Assembly: GCA_044230315.1 (NCBI GenBank)
Contig: JBGARJ010000032.1
Coordinates: forward strand, 1 to 64,000
Direction: 5' to 3'
Source: M3007 sp044230315
GTDB lineage: Bacteria > Bacteroidota > Bacteroidia > Chitinophagales > Saprospiraceae
Length of the DNA stretch: 64,000 nt
Below, one piece after another: positions 25,646 to 33,607 of the stretch. The notes under the pieces are model-generated. The model was not told the DNA's origin. It ran no database searches and worked only from the letters and a program-made list of their open reading frames with translations. The stretch's first letter is position 1, and each line of letters starts with the position of its first letter. The translations under genes and the position numbers were made by a program.

Positions 25646-26041
25646 TCACATCTTCTCCTCCAAATCTTTCAACAGCAAACGCAGCGCGCCGGCCGACAGG
25701 AAAATTTCCACCAGGCTGATGACGAGCGATGCGATCATGAGCAACAGGCTGAGGGCAAACAGCACCTTGGCCCACAGCTGATAGCCTTCGTAAATGAGAA
25801 ACATGGTGATCACACAGAACAGGATGCTGGCCACACCGCCCACCTGCATCCAGCGTATGAGCATCAGGCGGCGGCGCAGGTTGGAGATCTGGGCGATCAG
25901 GCTGATATGCTTGTTTTTCTCGTAATCGGAGTAGAGTTTGCGGATCAGGTTGGCGATCGTCAGAAACTTGTTGGTGTAGGCCAACATAAGCAGGGAAACG
26001 GCGGGGAAAAGCAACGCGGGGGTTTGGATACTGAGTTCCAT
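25646..26041 (-). CDS. DUF2721 family membrane protein
   Basis: The protein has 131 residues from the ATG at 26041 (MELSIQTPALLFPAVSLLMLAYTNKF). Three membrane helices are visible: about 8-26, 68-86 (VGGVASILFCVITMFLIYE) and 93-115 (LFALSLLLMIASLVISLVEIF). A conserved basic cytoplasmic stretch (ISNLRRRLMLIRWM) lies between the first and second. This pattern fits DUF2721, whose role is unknown. It is a single gene with a -7 box close to the start, and may read through toward rimP. Confidence 0.8.
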   Translation of the reverse strand: MELSIQTPALLFPAVSLLMLAYTNKFLTIANLIRKLYSDYEKNKHISLIAQISNLRRRLMLIRWMQVGGVASILFCVITMFLIYEGYQLWAKVLFALSLLLMIASLVISLVEIFLSAGALRLLLKDLEEKM

Positions 26042-26053
26042 GTTTTTTTGCTG

Positions 26054-26061
26054 CAAAAATA
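26054..26061 (-). promoter_or_regulatory. Candidate -7 box for the DUF2721 gene
   Basis: The minus strand reads TATTTTTG (TAnnTTTG), 12 bases before the chosen start, implying a very short leader. Confidence 0.4.
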
Positions 26062-26068
26062 CGCGCCT

Positions 26069-28609
26069 TCAGGGGGCGTAGACGAGTTTTATTTGCTGCC
26101 GGTAGCCACTGCCGCCTTCGGCATCCAATAGGTACAGGCCCGCCGGCCAGGCGGCCGGGTCGAGCCGCAGGACGTACCGGCCCGGCAGGAACGATTGGCC
26201 GCTCCGGGTGAGCGGCAATACTTCGCCGCCCGCGAGGTGGAACAGGCGCAGTGAAAGCGTGGTGGCCTCCGGGATGTCGAGCGTCAGTTCGGCGCCGCCA
26301 CGGCCGAACACCGTGGGCGCGACGCGAAGACCAGGCGCGGCGCCGGCAACCTGCGGTGTCTGTGTCGAAGTGGGAATGGGGATAAAATGCGCGGTTATGG
26401 TGTCGGCGCCAGTCAGCCGGAATACCACGCTCGCCGCCGAATCGTTGGGCAGGGCGCTGTGATGCGCCGCCAGCCAGCGGTCGAACCGGTAGCCGGCTGT
26501 GCTATCGTAGCGGACCGACAATTTGAGGTCAACGCCACCGAAATAGTTGCCGCTATAGGGAAGATCGTCCGGATCGAATTGCAGCGAATTGATTTGCAGG
26601 CCGGCGAGGCTGTCGGGGTCCGCATCGAAGGTCACGGCGAAGGGGCCGCTCAGATCGTAGCACTCAACCATGCCGCCGGCCAGCGCCGCGCAGCGCCGGA
26701 TGATAAAGGTGCGCAGGCGATCCACATTCGTTCGCCAGTCGTCGACGGAGCCACCCCAACGGGCGGTGTGCTCGCCCATTTCCGGGGCAATGCGGTTGGC
26801 CACCGTATCCAGGTAGGCCAGCATGTTGTCGCAACTGAACACCGTGTTCATCAGGTCGATATAACGCGATACATAGTATTGCTTGAACTGGGCATTGGCC
26901 AGCAACCGGCGGAGCACCTTGGTATGGCCTTTCGGATCGGAGTAGCCGGATAATGACTCCGCATTGCAAGGCAGGGCGCTGGCCGAGGTGTCGGGAATCT
27001 GGGTGTAGTTGATATAATAGCCGAACGTGGCGTCGTTGTCCCAGAGGATATAGCCCCATTTGCGGTGGCCGCCGGCGGGGTCGAGGCCGCGCCACCATCC
27101 GGTGTTGTAGTTGAGCCAGTCGGAGCAGACGGTCAGTGAATTGACCAGCACATAATCGGCGAGGCTTTTGACATCCAGCAAGGAATCGACGTGGTTGAAA
27201 TAGACCTGGTTGCTCATGCTATGCGTCAGGATGAACGTGTAGAGCGAATCCCATTCGCTCAGCGCCGCAGGGCCCCCGTATTCGGCCCAGGTGTCGCCCC
27301 AGGTCAGGATATACTGCAGGTGGTACTTGTCCTGGCCGTAGTAGTAATCGGTGTAGTCGTGGTCGTCCGGTATTTCGCGCAGGTCGTACACGCCCCAGTA
27401 TTTACCGTCGATGTACACGATGGCTTTTTCCGACAGCCGGACGTCGAGGTTGAGCCCGCCGCGTTTGGCCAGGTTGTGCACGTAGGCGTCGCGGAGATGG
27501 GCGCAGCCTTTGTGTGCGGGCAGGAAATTGCCCGGGTAATTGTCGTCGCCGGCGGCGCGCAGGATGAGCCGCTGGTATTCGTCGCGGTCCGACATTGTGA
27601 AAATGCGTTCGTGGAGGGCGTTGTTGTAGCCCATTTCATCGCGGGCAATCAGGTCGATGCTGCGCTGGTTGTTCACCCACGAGTCCTGCCCGTGACGGTT
27701 GAATTCGCCGTAGGCGCGCGCCCTGCGCTCCCCCGTAGCGTTAAAATATTCGATCGACCCCACGGGCAGCAGATTGGAGTTGCCGTTCGCCAGGTCCTCC
27801 AGTTGTACGCCGGCAACAGACACTACGGGCAAGGTGTGGGGGGAGCGGATAAAATAGGTGGCGTATTCCACGAAACTCGGCAGCACCGTGGTATCCGGAC
27901 TGATCGCCAGGGCCTTGAGTACCGCGGTGGTTTTGAGGGTAATCGGGCCGGTGTAGGGCGCAGACGACTGGTTGGGTTCCGATCCGTCGAGCGTATAGTA
28001 CAAGGCGGCGCCGGGGGCGTTGTTCTGGAGCGTTATTGTGACCGAATCGGGGTAAAAGCCGGCGGGCGCGCTGAAATCGGGCCGGTCGGCAAAAGAGTGG
28101 TAATGCCGGGAATTGTTATTGGTGGATTTGGGGCTCGGCTGGGTCAGGATCCCCCATTCGGGCCCGCCGTCGGTGATGCGCCCGCGCGATTGCCTGGACT
28201 TGGTTTTATTGATCTTGATCTGATCGAGCACTACGCCTCCCGGAGAGGCAAGGACGATCGTTTCGGGGTTGTTTTTGGTTTGGGTGAGTTTGAAATTCGT
28301 GTGGAAGTTTTCGTTTCGGCCGCTTGCCCAGAAACGCAGGAAACCTTTTCCGGCGATGCGCGTACCGGCCGGGACAACCCACTTTTGGGGTTTGTCCTTG
28401 TTATCGCTGAGGAAATAGCCGCCCAGGTCGACGGTATCAGGGCCCGCGTTATAGAGTTCGATCCAGTCTTCGTGTTTGCCGTAGTTGTCGACAAACTGGT
28501 CGAGGTTGGCGCAGGAGTATTCATTGATCCGGATTTGGGCGCAGAGCGGCGCCGCCAAGAGGATCAACAGCCCCGGGAGCAGGTATTGGCGGAAACAGGT
28601 CGGATACAT
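26069..28609 (-). CDS. T9SS-exported CotH-kinase/lamin-tail protein
   Basis: The protein has 846 residues from the ATG at 28609. Signal peptide 1-25 (LLAAPLCAQ); lamin-tail domain about 26-150 (RINEYSCANLDQFVDNYGKHEDWIELYN); chitobiase-like C-terminal fold about 180-255 (AALYYTLDGSEPN); CotH kinase-like domain about 265-590 (GEFNRHGQDSW, YIDGKYWGVYDLREIPDDHD, WGYILWDNDATFGYY); and a T9SS-type C-terminus (AAWPAGLYLLDAEGG). CotH of spore formers phosphorylates coat proteins; in Bacteroidota such secreted proteins are abundant and their substrate is not known. It is expected to be outer-surface or secreted. Confidence 0.88.
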   Translation of the reverse strand: MYPTCFRQYLLPGLLILLAAPLCAQIRINEYSCANLDQFVDNYGKHEDWIELYNAGPDTVDLGGYFLSDNKDKPQKWVVPAGTRIAGKGFLRFWASGRNENFHTNFKLTQTKNNPETIVLASPGGVVLDQIKINKTKSRQSRGRITDGGPEWGILTQPSPKSTNNNSRHYHSFADRPDFSAPAGFYPDSVTITLQNNAPGAALYYTLDGSEPNQSSAPYTGPITLKTTAVLKALAISPDTTVLPSFVEYATYFIRSPHTLPVVSVAGVQLEDLANGNSNLLPVGSIEYFNATGERRARAYGEFNRHGQDSWVNNQRSIDLIARDEMGYNNALHERIFTMSDRDEYQRLILRAAGDDNYPGNFLPAHKGCAHLRDAYVHNLAKRGGLNLDVRLSEKAIVYIDGKYWGVYDLREIPDDHDYTDYYYGQDKYHLQYILTWGDTWAEYGGPAALSEWDSLYTFILTHSMSNQVYFNHVDSLLDVKSLADYVLVNSLTVCSDWLNYNTGWWRGLDPAGGHRKWGYILWDNDATFGYYINYTQIPDTSASALPCNAESLSGYSDPKGHTKVLRRLLANAQFKQYYVSRYIDLMNTVFSCDNMLAYLDTVANRIAPEMGEHTARWGGSVDDWRTNVDRLRTFIIRRCAALAGGMVECYDLSGPFAVTFDADPDSLAGLQINSLQFDPDDLPYSGNYFGGVDLKLSVRYDSTAGYRFDRWLAAHHSALPNDSAASVVFRLTGADTITAHFIPIPTSTQTPQVAGAAPGLRVAPTVFGRGGAELTLDIPEATTLSLRLFHLAGGEVLPLTRSGQSFLPGRYVLRLDPAAWPAGLYLLDAEGGSGYRQQIKLVYAP

Positions 28610-28785
28610 GATGGCAGTAGCGTGGTCAGGAAATCGGGCAAACATCCGCCAATTTTTGATATCCGCGGCGTCGCAGAAATGCCAATATGTGGCAAATGGC
28701 GGAACGGCTGCGGCTGCGGCCTCGTTTTGCCACCCGGGAAAAGAATAATTTCAAAAACACTTTTATATTTTCTTCCCATGCATGT

Positions 28786-28793
28786 ATCTTTGC
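28786..28793 (+). promoter_or_regulatory. Candidate -7 box for the tRNA-Thr/tRNA-Pro transcript
   Basis: TATCTTTG (TAnnTTTG) lies 73 bases upstream of tRNA-Thr. No strong -33 TTTG is visible. Confidence 0.4.
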
Positions 28794-28866
28794 CGCCGCT
28801 TTGAACGAAAAGCCTTGATTTCCGGGAACTGGCACGCAAATTGCCGGCTGTCCCGGGGTTATAAAA

Positions 28867-28938
28867 GCCGGATTAGCTCAGCGGTAGAGCAGCTGATTCG
28901 TAATCAGCAGGTCGAGGGTTCAAATCCCTTGTCCGGCT
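28867..28938 (+). tRNA. tRNA-Thr (anticodon CGT)
   Basis: It folds as a cloverleaf: acceptor GCCGGAT with GTCCGGC, anticodon stem GCTGA/TCAGC around loop TTCGTAA (CGT, reads ACG), and a T-arm with GGTTCAAATCC. CCA is not encoded. A GAATGCG heptamer array starts five bases after its 3' end. Confidence 0.95.
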
Positions 28939-28943
28939 CTTTT

Positions 28944-28978
28944 GAATGCGGAATATGGAATGCGGAATGCGGAATTTT
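28944..28978 (+). repeat. GAATGCG heptamer array 1 (tRNA spacer)
   Basis: Four tandem 7-base units (GAATGCG, GAATATG, GAATGCG, GAATGCG) are followed by GAATTTT. The array sits between tRNA-Thr and tRNA-Pro and has the same structure as the two arrays near 50109-50223. Confidence 0.8.
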
Positions 28979-29012
28979 CCGATTTCGGTGTTCTATGTTC
29001 CGCAATGCATTT

Positions 29013-29089
29013 CGGGATGTAGCGCAGCCCGGTAGCGCGCGTCGTTCGGGACGACGAGGTCGCTGGTTCGAATCCAGTCATCCCGACCA
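29013..29089 (+). tRNA. tRNA-Pro (anticodon CGG)
   Basis: Acceptor CGGGATG pairs with CATCCCG, and the anticodon stem CGTCG/CGACG encloses TTCGGGA (CGG, reads CCG). The T-arm contains GGTTCGAATCC. The 3' CCA is encoded, unlike in the neighbouring tRNA-Thr. Confidence 0.95.
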
Positions 29090-29101
29090 AGGTCACCATT
29101 T

Positions 29102-29290
29102 AACAATGCCAAACCGCAACGCGTAGTCTTCGAGCGGCTCCAGACCGATCTCGGCCCTGCGCTTGTCGACATCGGCCTCGTTTTCTATTTACTTCGGCTT
29201 CCAAACAATGCCAAACCGCAACGCGTAGTCTTCGAGCGGCTCCAGACCGATCTCGGCCCTGCGCTTGTCGACATCTGCCTCGTTTTCTAT
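29102..29290. repeat. Tandem duplication (102-base period) of the DUF6624 gene 3' end
   Basis: 29102-29188 and 29204-29290 are identical over 87 bases except one base. The shift of 102 bases is 34 codons, in frame with the gene. The outer copy lies past the stop codon, reaching to within 13 bases of tRNA-Pro, and could encode the same C-terminal residues. Confidence 0.92.
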
Positions 29291-30115
29291 GGGATGCACG
29301 ATCCAGGCCCCGCTGTTCGGATCGCGCACGATCTGCGAGCCGTACACCTGGGGTAGTCCCTTGCGCATCCGGATGCGGTCGAGCAACAGCGCCCAGTCCG
29401 ATTTTCGAATTTCCCCTTGTTGCGCGGCCGCTTCGATCAGTGGGAAATACTGTTCCTGTTTTTCCAAAGGGGCATGCTGGATCACCAGCCAGGCGGTTGA
29501 CGCTTGCTCCTCGCCTACCTTCGACTTACCGGGATAACCGTACCATTGGATTATTTCTTCAACCCTGGCCATGTTCAGGGAATCGGTGCGCTGCACGGTG
29601 TCCACGAAAGCGATGTATTCGGGGCTGCCGGGCTGGTAGGGGTTCGAGGTGTTGCGGTATTTTTGGTCGTCCGCGTGTATCTTTTCCAACTCCGCTTTCA
29701 GGGTAAGATCGATGCCCAAAGCTTCAGCCTGTACGCGTATCTTTTCAAAAACGCCGGCCCCGAAAGGTGTACCCGCCACGGGCTTGAACTCCGGATAGTT
29801 GTACGGGTCGCGCAAGACTTTTTCACACACCGACCAATTGATCAGCACCGCCTGCAGGCTCAGGTTTTCGGCCTTTTGTATGTCGCCGCAGCGTTCGGCA
29901 CAAAGCGCGGCCCGAAGGTGGCTCAGTGCGCTGTGTCGCGAACGCTGAAAGGCTTCCTCGTAAAAAGCGAGACAGGGCCCGCAACGGTCTGCCTTTAACA
30001 ACAGGAAAGCGGTATCCACAAGGTGGGCGTACACCGGGTCGCTGGCCGGGGTCTGCGCCGTGGTCGCTTTCGCGAAAAGGAAGAAGACAAGGGCGGCGGC
30101 GAGTAAATATTTCAT
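29189..30115 (-). CDS. Secreted DUF6624-type protein
   Basis: The protein has 308 residues with a signal peptide (1-20, AKATTAQ). The N-terminal half is helical with Cys pairs (RCGPCLAFYEEAF, CAERCGDIQKAENL), like a TPR-containing segment. The C-terminal half has the DUF6624 pattern: a QWYGYPGKSKVGEEQASTAW-like segment, EKQEQYFPLIEAAAQQGEI, KSDWALLLDRIRMRKGLPQVYGSQ. Function is unknown. The last 30 codons are duplicated downstream of the stop, so the present TAA may have arisen with that duplication; the original end may have been the outer copy, which stops at TGA a few bases before tRNA-Pro. Confidence 0.8.
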   Translation of the reverse strand: MKYLLAAALVFFLFAKATTAQTPASDPVYAHLVDTAFLLLKADRCGPCLAFYEEAFQRSRHSALSHLRAALCAERCGDIQKAENLSLQAVLINWSVCEKVLRDPYNYPEFKPVAGTPFGAGVFEKIRVQAEALGIDLTLKAELEKIHADDQKYRNTSNPYQPGSPEYIAFVDTVQRTDSLNMARVEEIIQWYGYPGKSKVGEEQASTAWLVIQHAPLEKQEQYFPLIEAAAQQGEIRKSDWALLLDRIRMRKGLPQVYGSQIVRDPNSGAWIVHPIENEADVDKRRAEIGLEPLEDYALRFGIVWKPK

Positions 30116-30139
30116 GGTTGCGTATTCGTTACAATAGTC

Positions 30140-30240
30140 CGGTACGATTGCAGCTGGCGAGGACGCAAACAGCGGTATTTCGTTGAAAATCAGGCCTTAA
30201 CGTCATTGTGGGCATCCTCGCCGACAACATGGACCAGGTT
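30140..30240. repeat. Degenerate palindromic repeat pair
   Basis: Two inverted copies of a GGCGAGGA(C/T)GC core lie about 55 bases apart in the gap between the DUF6624 and BNR genes. They resemble the GGCATCCCCGCC palindromes near 61037 and 62638. I see no gene in this gap. Confidence 0.45.
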
Positions 30241-30381
30241 TCATTTTTAATGGTTTGCCAAATCCTGCCGAACTACTGATCATTAAAGGTCGGATGCAAA
30301 TGTGGCGTGGGCGTTCCAAGTTTGCTGAAACTGCCAGCGAGAAGATTTTGAACGACCTCGATCCGGTGGCATGTTTTCCCC

Positions 30382-32898
30382 TCAGCGTTTCAGCACCCAT
30401 TGCGTCTGTCCGCCCAGGCGCAGCAAATACCGGCCCGTCGGCCAACGCCGCGTATCGATCCGGGTTTCTTCCTGGTACAACCTATGCGATTCGAGCAATT
30501 GGCCCGATACGCCGAACACCTGCAACAGCCCGCCGGCGGGCGCCTGGGTGCGCAGCAGCACAAAATCGGCAACCGGATTGGGCCATACGGTAAAAGCAGG
30601 TTCCCCGGCTCCGGCAAAATCGACGGCGCCCGTGGCCGTCAGGCTGCCCACCTTCATGCCGTTGCCAAAACTGCTCACCCACATTTCGTTGGGCTGGTAA
30701 GGGTTGAAAAACACGCGCTCCGGCTGCCGGAAGGGATAGGCACTCACCAGCGACCAGCTGGGCGTGGCGGCTTGCATGTTGTTGCTGACCCAGAGTCCCT
30801 GCGTTTCCGTAGTGAGGTAGGCCTGCTTCCCGTTTTGCGGATTGAAGGTCAGGGAAGTGACCCGGTCGAATTGCGCCCCGGTTAGTTTCACCCAGTTGAC
30901 GCCGCGGTCGGTGCTGCGGTACAAGCCGCCGAGGCCGTTGGGTGCGCCGCCCCAGCCGCTGAATACGGCTGCGTACCAGGTGTTTTGGGTGGGGTCGTTT
31001 GGGTCGACAACCAGATCTTTGGTCCAGTACTGCATACCGGAGTGGCTCCGGTCGGTCCAGCTGTTGTTGGCCGGATCGTACAGGAACACGCCCGAACTGG
31101 CCGTGAATGCGCCCGACGAATTCCGCCGGCCCGAGAACGTACATACCACCTTGCCGTCGCTGAGCACGTTGATGCTGGCCGGGTGGCCCTCGGTGCGCGG
31201 CGGATTGGGTAGCTTGGTCCAGGTGGCGGCGGCGAGTTTGTTGGCGTCGTCGCAGCGGTAGACGCCGCCCTGCTGCGCGCCGGCCGCGCCACCGTAATGG
31301 ATGACCGAAGCGTAGAGCCGGTTGGCGTTGGTGGGGTCGGTGGCGACCCAGTACACCGGGTGGTTGAACGCATGCAGCGTGGCCCAGTTGGCGCCGTTGT
31401 CGGTGGAGTACACGATCTTCCCGTTGCCGTCGTTGGCGTCCAGTTGGGCGTCCTGGAGGCGGGTGCTCTGGTACATGTCGTGGATGTTGGAGCATGCAGC
31501 GAAGACCGTTCCCGCGGCATTTTTCGCGTAGCGGTACACGGAGTTGACGGAAAATCCCGTGTAGGTGAAACCCCAGGCCTGGCCGCCGTCGGTACTGCGG
31601 ATGGCGCCGATGTCGCTGTAGGCGGCCATCAGCGTGTTGGCGTCCTGCCAGTGCACCTGCCAGCAGGTGGTGTTTTCCAGGCCGATGCTGTGGTAGGTCT
31701 GGCCTTTGGGAGTTGGGGCGCCGGCTGGATGTTGGTCGGCGTTGCGTACGTAGGCCTGTTTCCAGTTGGCGCCGCCGTCGCTGCTCAGTTGCACGTTGCT
31801 GTAGTTGCCGAACAGCACCTTGCTGGCGTTGTTGGGTGCTGCGGTGATGCCGAAGCAGGTTTCGCTCCAGCCCCAGGTCTTGTCGCCGCCCTGACCCTCC
31901 CAGCCGGTTTGGATGTTGGCGTTGTTGGCCGTTTTGAACACTTTGTTCCAACTGAGGCCGCCGTCGGCCGATTTGTACACCAGCGGGCCGCCGGTGGCAT
32001 TGTCGTGGCCGCCGAGGTAGATGGTTTGCGCATCGTTGGCGGACATGGCGGCATACATCACGAAATCGTTGGCGAAGTTGATGCCCGTGCTGCGGACTGC
32101 CCAGGCGCCGCCGGCGTTGTCCATGGTGTACACGCCTTTGGCGTAGTTGTAATAGTCCCAGGGCATGATGCCGTTGTAGGTGTCCGAGGCGTTGGCGGTG
32201 ATGCACGCGAAGCGGGTGGCGGCGTTGCTCTTCCCGCCGGCAAAACTCCAGATCACCTGTCCGGCCGGAATGCCGGTAGTGGGAAAAACGGCGAAACTGG
32301 CGCCGCCGTTGGTCGATCGGATCAGCCCCTCGTTGGTGCCGATCCAGATTGTGTTGCCATCCCAGAACACGCCGCCCATGATCAGGCCGGCGCCGTTGTT
32401 GGCTGTATGTTTGACGAGCGAAAACGTAGCGCCGCCGTCGCTGGAGAACAGGATGTCGCCGTAGGCGTTGACCAGCAACTGGCTGGGATTGTTGTAGTTG
32501 GCGCGCATACGGTACACGCCGCCGTAGTTGTTGACGCTGTAGCCTGCGAGCGGCGCCCAGCTGTTGCCGCCGTCGGTGGTTTTGACCGGGTAGCCTTCGT
32601 TGCCGTCGTTGAAATTGCAATAGGCGACATTGGGGTTGTTGGTAAATTCGTAGGTGGAAGGGCCGAACACCTGGAGTTTCGAAAAATGGACCTGGCTGTA
32701 CGAGTCGCCGAAATCGGTGCTGTGAAACAGCGCGCTGAGGTCGCAGGCCACGTAAAATTCGTTGTCGTTGGCCGGGTTGACGCTGGGAAAGAACAGGGCG
32801 CCGCCGCCGCCGATGCCGCGCGGACTGAAGGTGGCAGGTTGGGCGAAAAGCGCCGTGGCGCCGCAAAAGGCAAGGCAAAAGAAGAACGGGTGTTTCAT
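30382..32898 (-). CDS. T9SS-exported BNR/sialidase-like propeller protein
   Basis: The protein has 838 residues with a signal peptide (1-19, GATALFAQ). Repeated BNR/Asp-box motifs run through the chain (STDFGDSYS, TTDGGNSWA, SSDGGATFS, STNGGASFA, SADGGLSWN, STDGGQAWG, STDNGANWA, STDRGVNWV), giving a two-propeller fold like GH74 xyloglucanases and related exo-acting enzymes. No catalytic Asp pair can be assigned from sequence alone. The last about 75 residues form a T9SS sorting domain (VWPNPVADFVLLRT, RRWPTGRYLLRLG). Likely a surface glycan-binding or glycan-cleaving protein. Confidence 0.88.
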   Translation of the reverse strand: MKHPFFFCLAFCGATALFAQPATFSPRGIGGGGALFFPSVNPANDNEFYVACDLSALFHSTDFGDSYSQVHFSKLQVFGPSTYEFTNNPNVAYCNFNDGNEGYPVKTTDGGNSWAPLAGYSVNNYGGVYRMRANYNNPSQLLVNAYGDILFSSDGGATFSLVKHTANNGAGLIMGGVFWDGNTIWIGTNEGLIRSTNGGASFAVFPTTGIPAGQVIWSFAGGKSNAATRFACITANASDTYNGIMPWDYYNYAKGVYTMDNAGGAWAVRSTGINFANDFVMYAAMSANDAQTIYLGGHDNATGGPLVYKSADGGLSWNKVFKTANNANIQTGWEGQGGDKTWGWSETCFGITAAPNNASKVLFGNYSNVQLSSDGGANWKQAYVRNADQHPAGAPTPKGQTYHSIGLENTTCWQVHWQDANTLMAAYSDIGAIRSTDGGQAWGFTYTGFSVNSVYRYAKNAAGTVFAACSNIHDMYQSTRLQDAQLDANDGNGKIVYSTDNGANWATLHAFNHPVYWVATDPTNANRLYASVIHYGGAAGAQQGGVYRCDDANKLAAATWTKLPNPPRTEGHPASINVLSDGKVVCTFSGRRNSSGAFTASSGVFLYDPANNSWTDRSHSGMQYWTKDLVVDPNDPTQNTWYAAVFSGWGGAPNGLGGLYRSTDRGVNWVKLTGAQFDRVTSLTFNPQNGKQAYLTTETQGLWVSNNMQAATPSWSLVSAYPFRQPERVFFNPYQPNEMWVSSFGNGMKVGSLTATGAVDFAGAGEPAFTVWPNPVADFVLLRTQAPAGGLLQVFGVSGQLLESHRLYQEETRIDTRRWPTGRYLLRLGGQTQWVLKR

Positions 32899-33024
32899 AA
32901 TCGGCGGGATCGTGTTATCAGGTAAAAAAATGAATCGGATAAACGGATTATATACCGGCCAAGGGGCTTTCGGCTGCCCAGACCGTTAAAAAAGCAAGAT
33001 GCATTACAAGAAAGCGGCGATGCC

Positions 33025-33231
33025 TCAGGCCACTGCCTTGCGCTGCCCGGAAAAAAGCAGGAAAGCGTTGAGCAAGAGCAAAGCCATCAGGCCGATATAG
33101 GAAATCACTTCGATGCGGGTGCCCTGAAAACCTTGGTTGATGCCGTTGTACAGGATCCAGAGAAAGAAAAGCGCGTTGCCGCCGATGGCGCCGTAGCGGA
33201 GGAGTGCGATGAGCTGTTGTTTTTGTTCCAT
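33025..33231 (-). CDS. Small two-helix membrane protein
   Basis: The protein has 68 residues from the ATG at 33231 (MEQKQQLIALLRYG). Two hydrophobic segments are visible: AIGGNALFFLWILYNGI (about 15-31) and VISYIGLMALLLLNAFLLF (about 42-60). I do not recognise a family. A decayed paralogue with the same core (IGGAALFFLAVRYNGINEGF) lies at 48327-48491 beside a caspase relic, so this peptide seems to travel with the caspase/TPR genes; here it is the first gene downstream of one of them. Function unknown. Confidence 0.65.
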   Translation of the reverse strand: MEQKQQLIALLRYGAIGGNALFFLWILYNGINQGFQGTRIEVISYIGLMALLLLNAFLLFSGQRKAVA

Positions 33232-33607
33232 GCTTTTTGATGGAAAGGTAGGGTTTTTTGGTTGAACCAGGTTCGCCTTATTGTACGAAAAGCATCGGAA
33301 TGGCCCTGCCTTCAGGTTGATCGCTTTTGCCCTGTTTTGAACGGAATTGAAATCAGCCACTGCTGGCTCAACTACTTGCGAGCCGGTCATTTTTGCCAAC
33401 CTGCCGGGGGCCAGCCAGCACCTGGATAAACGAACGAGGTTCTTCTAACCTGTGTATAAATTGTTGAAAGTGAACTCTTTGAAACATAATAGTAAATTTA
33501 CTCAATATGTTGAGCAAATTTGCTCAATTATCTGATTTGTTTTATACAATACCTTGACAACGAGGGTGCCTTGGTATTTCAGATACTAGTGCCTCAATCA
33601 CTAGCAT
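33232..33607. other. AT-rich gap with an 18-bp palindrome
   Basis: The 376-base gap holds no gene. About 33440-33575 is AT-rich against its GC-rich surroundings. It contains a perfect palindrome at 33510-33527 (half-site TTGAGCAAA) overlapped by a second, weaker half-site pair just upstream (CTCAATATGTTGAG). This looks like an operator or insertion remnant. Confidence 0.5.
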
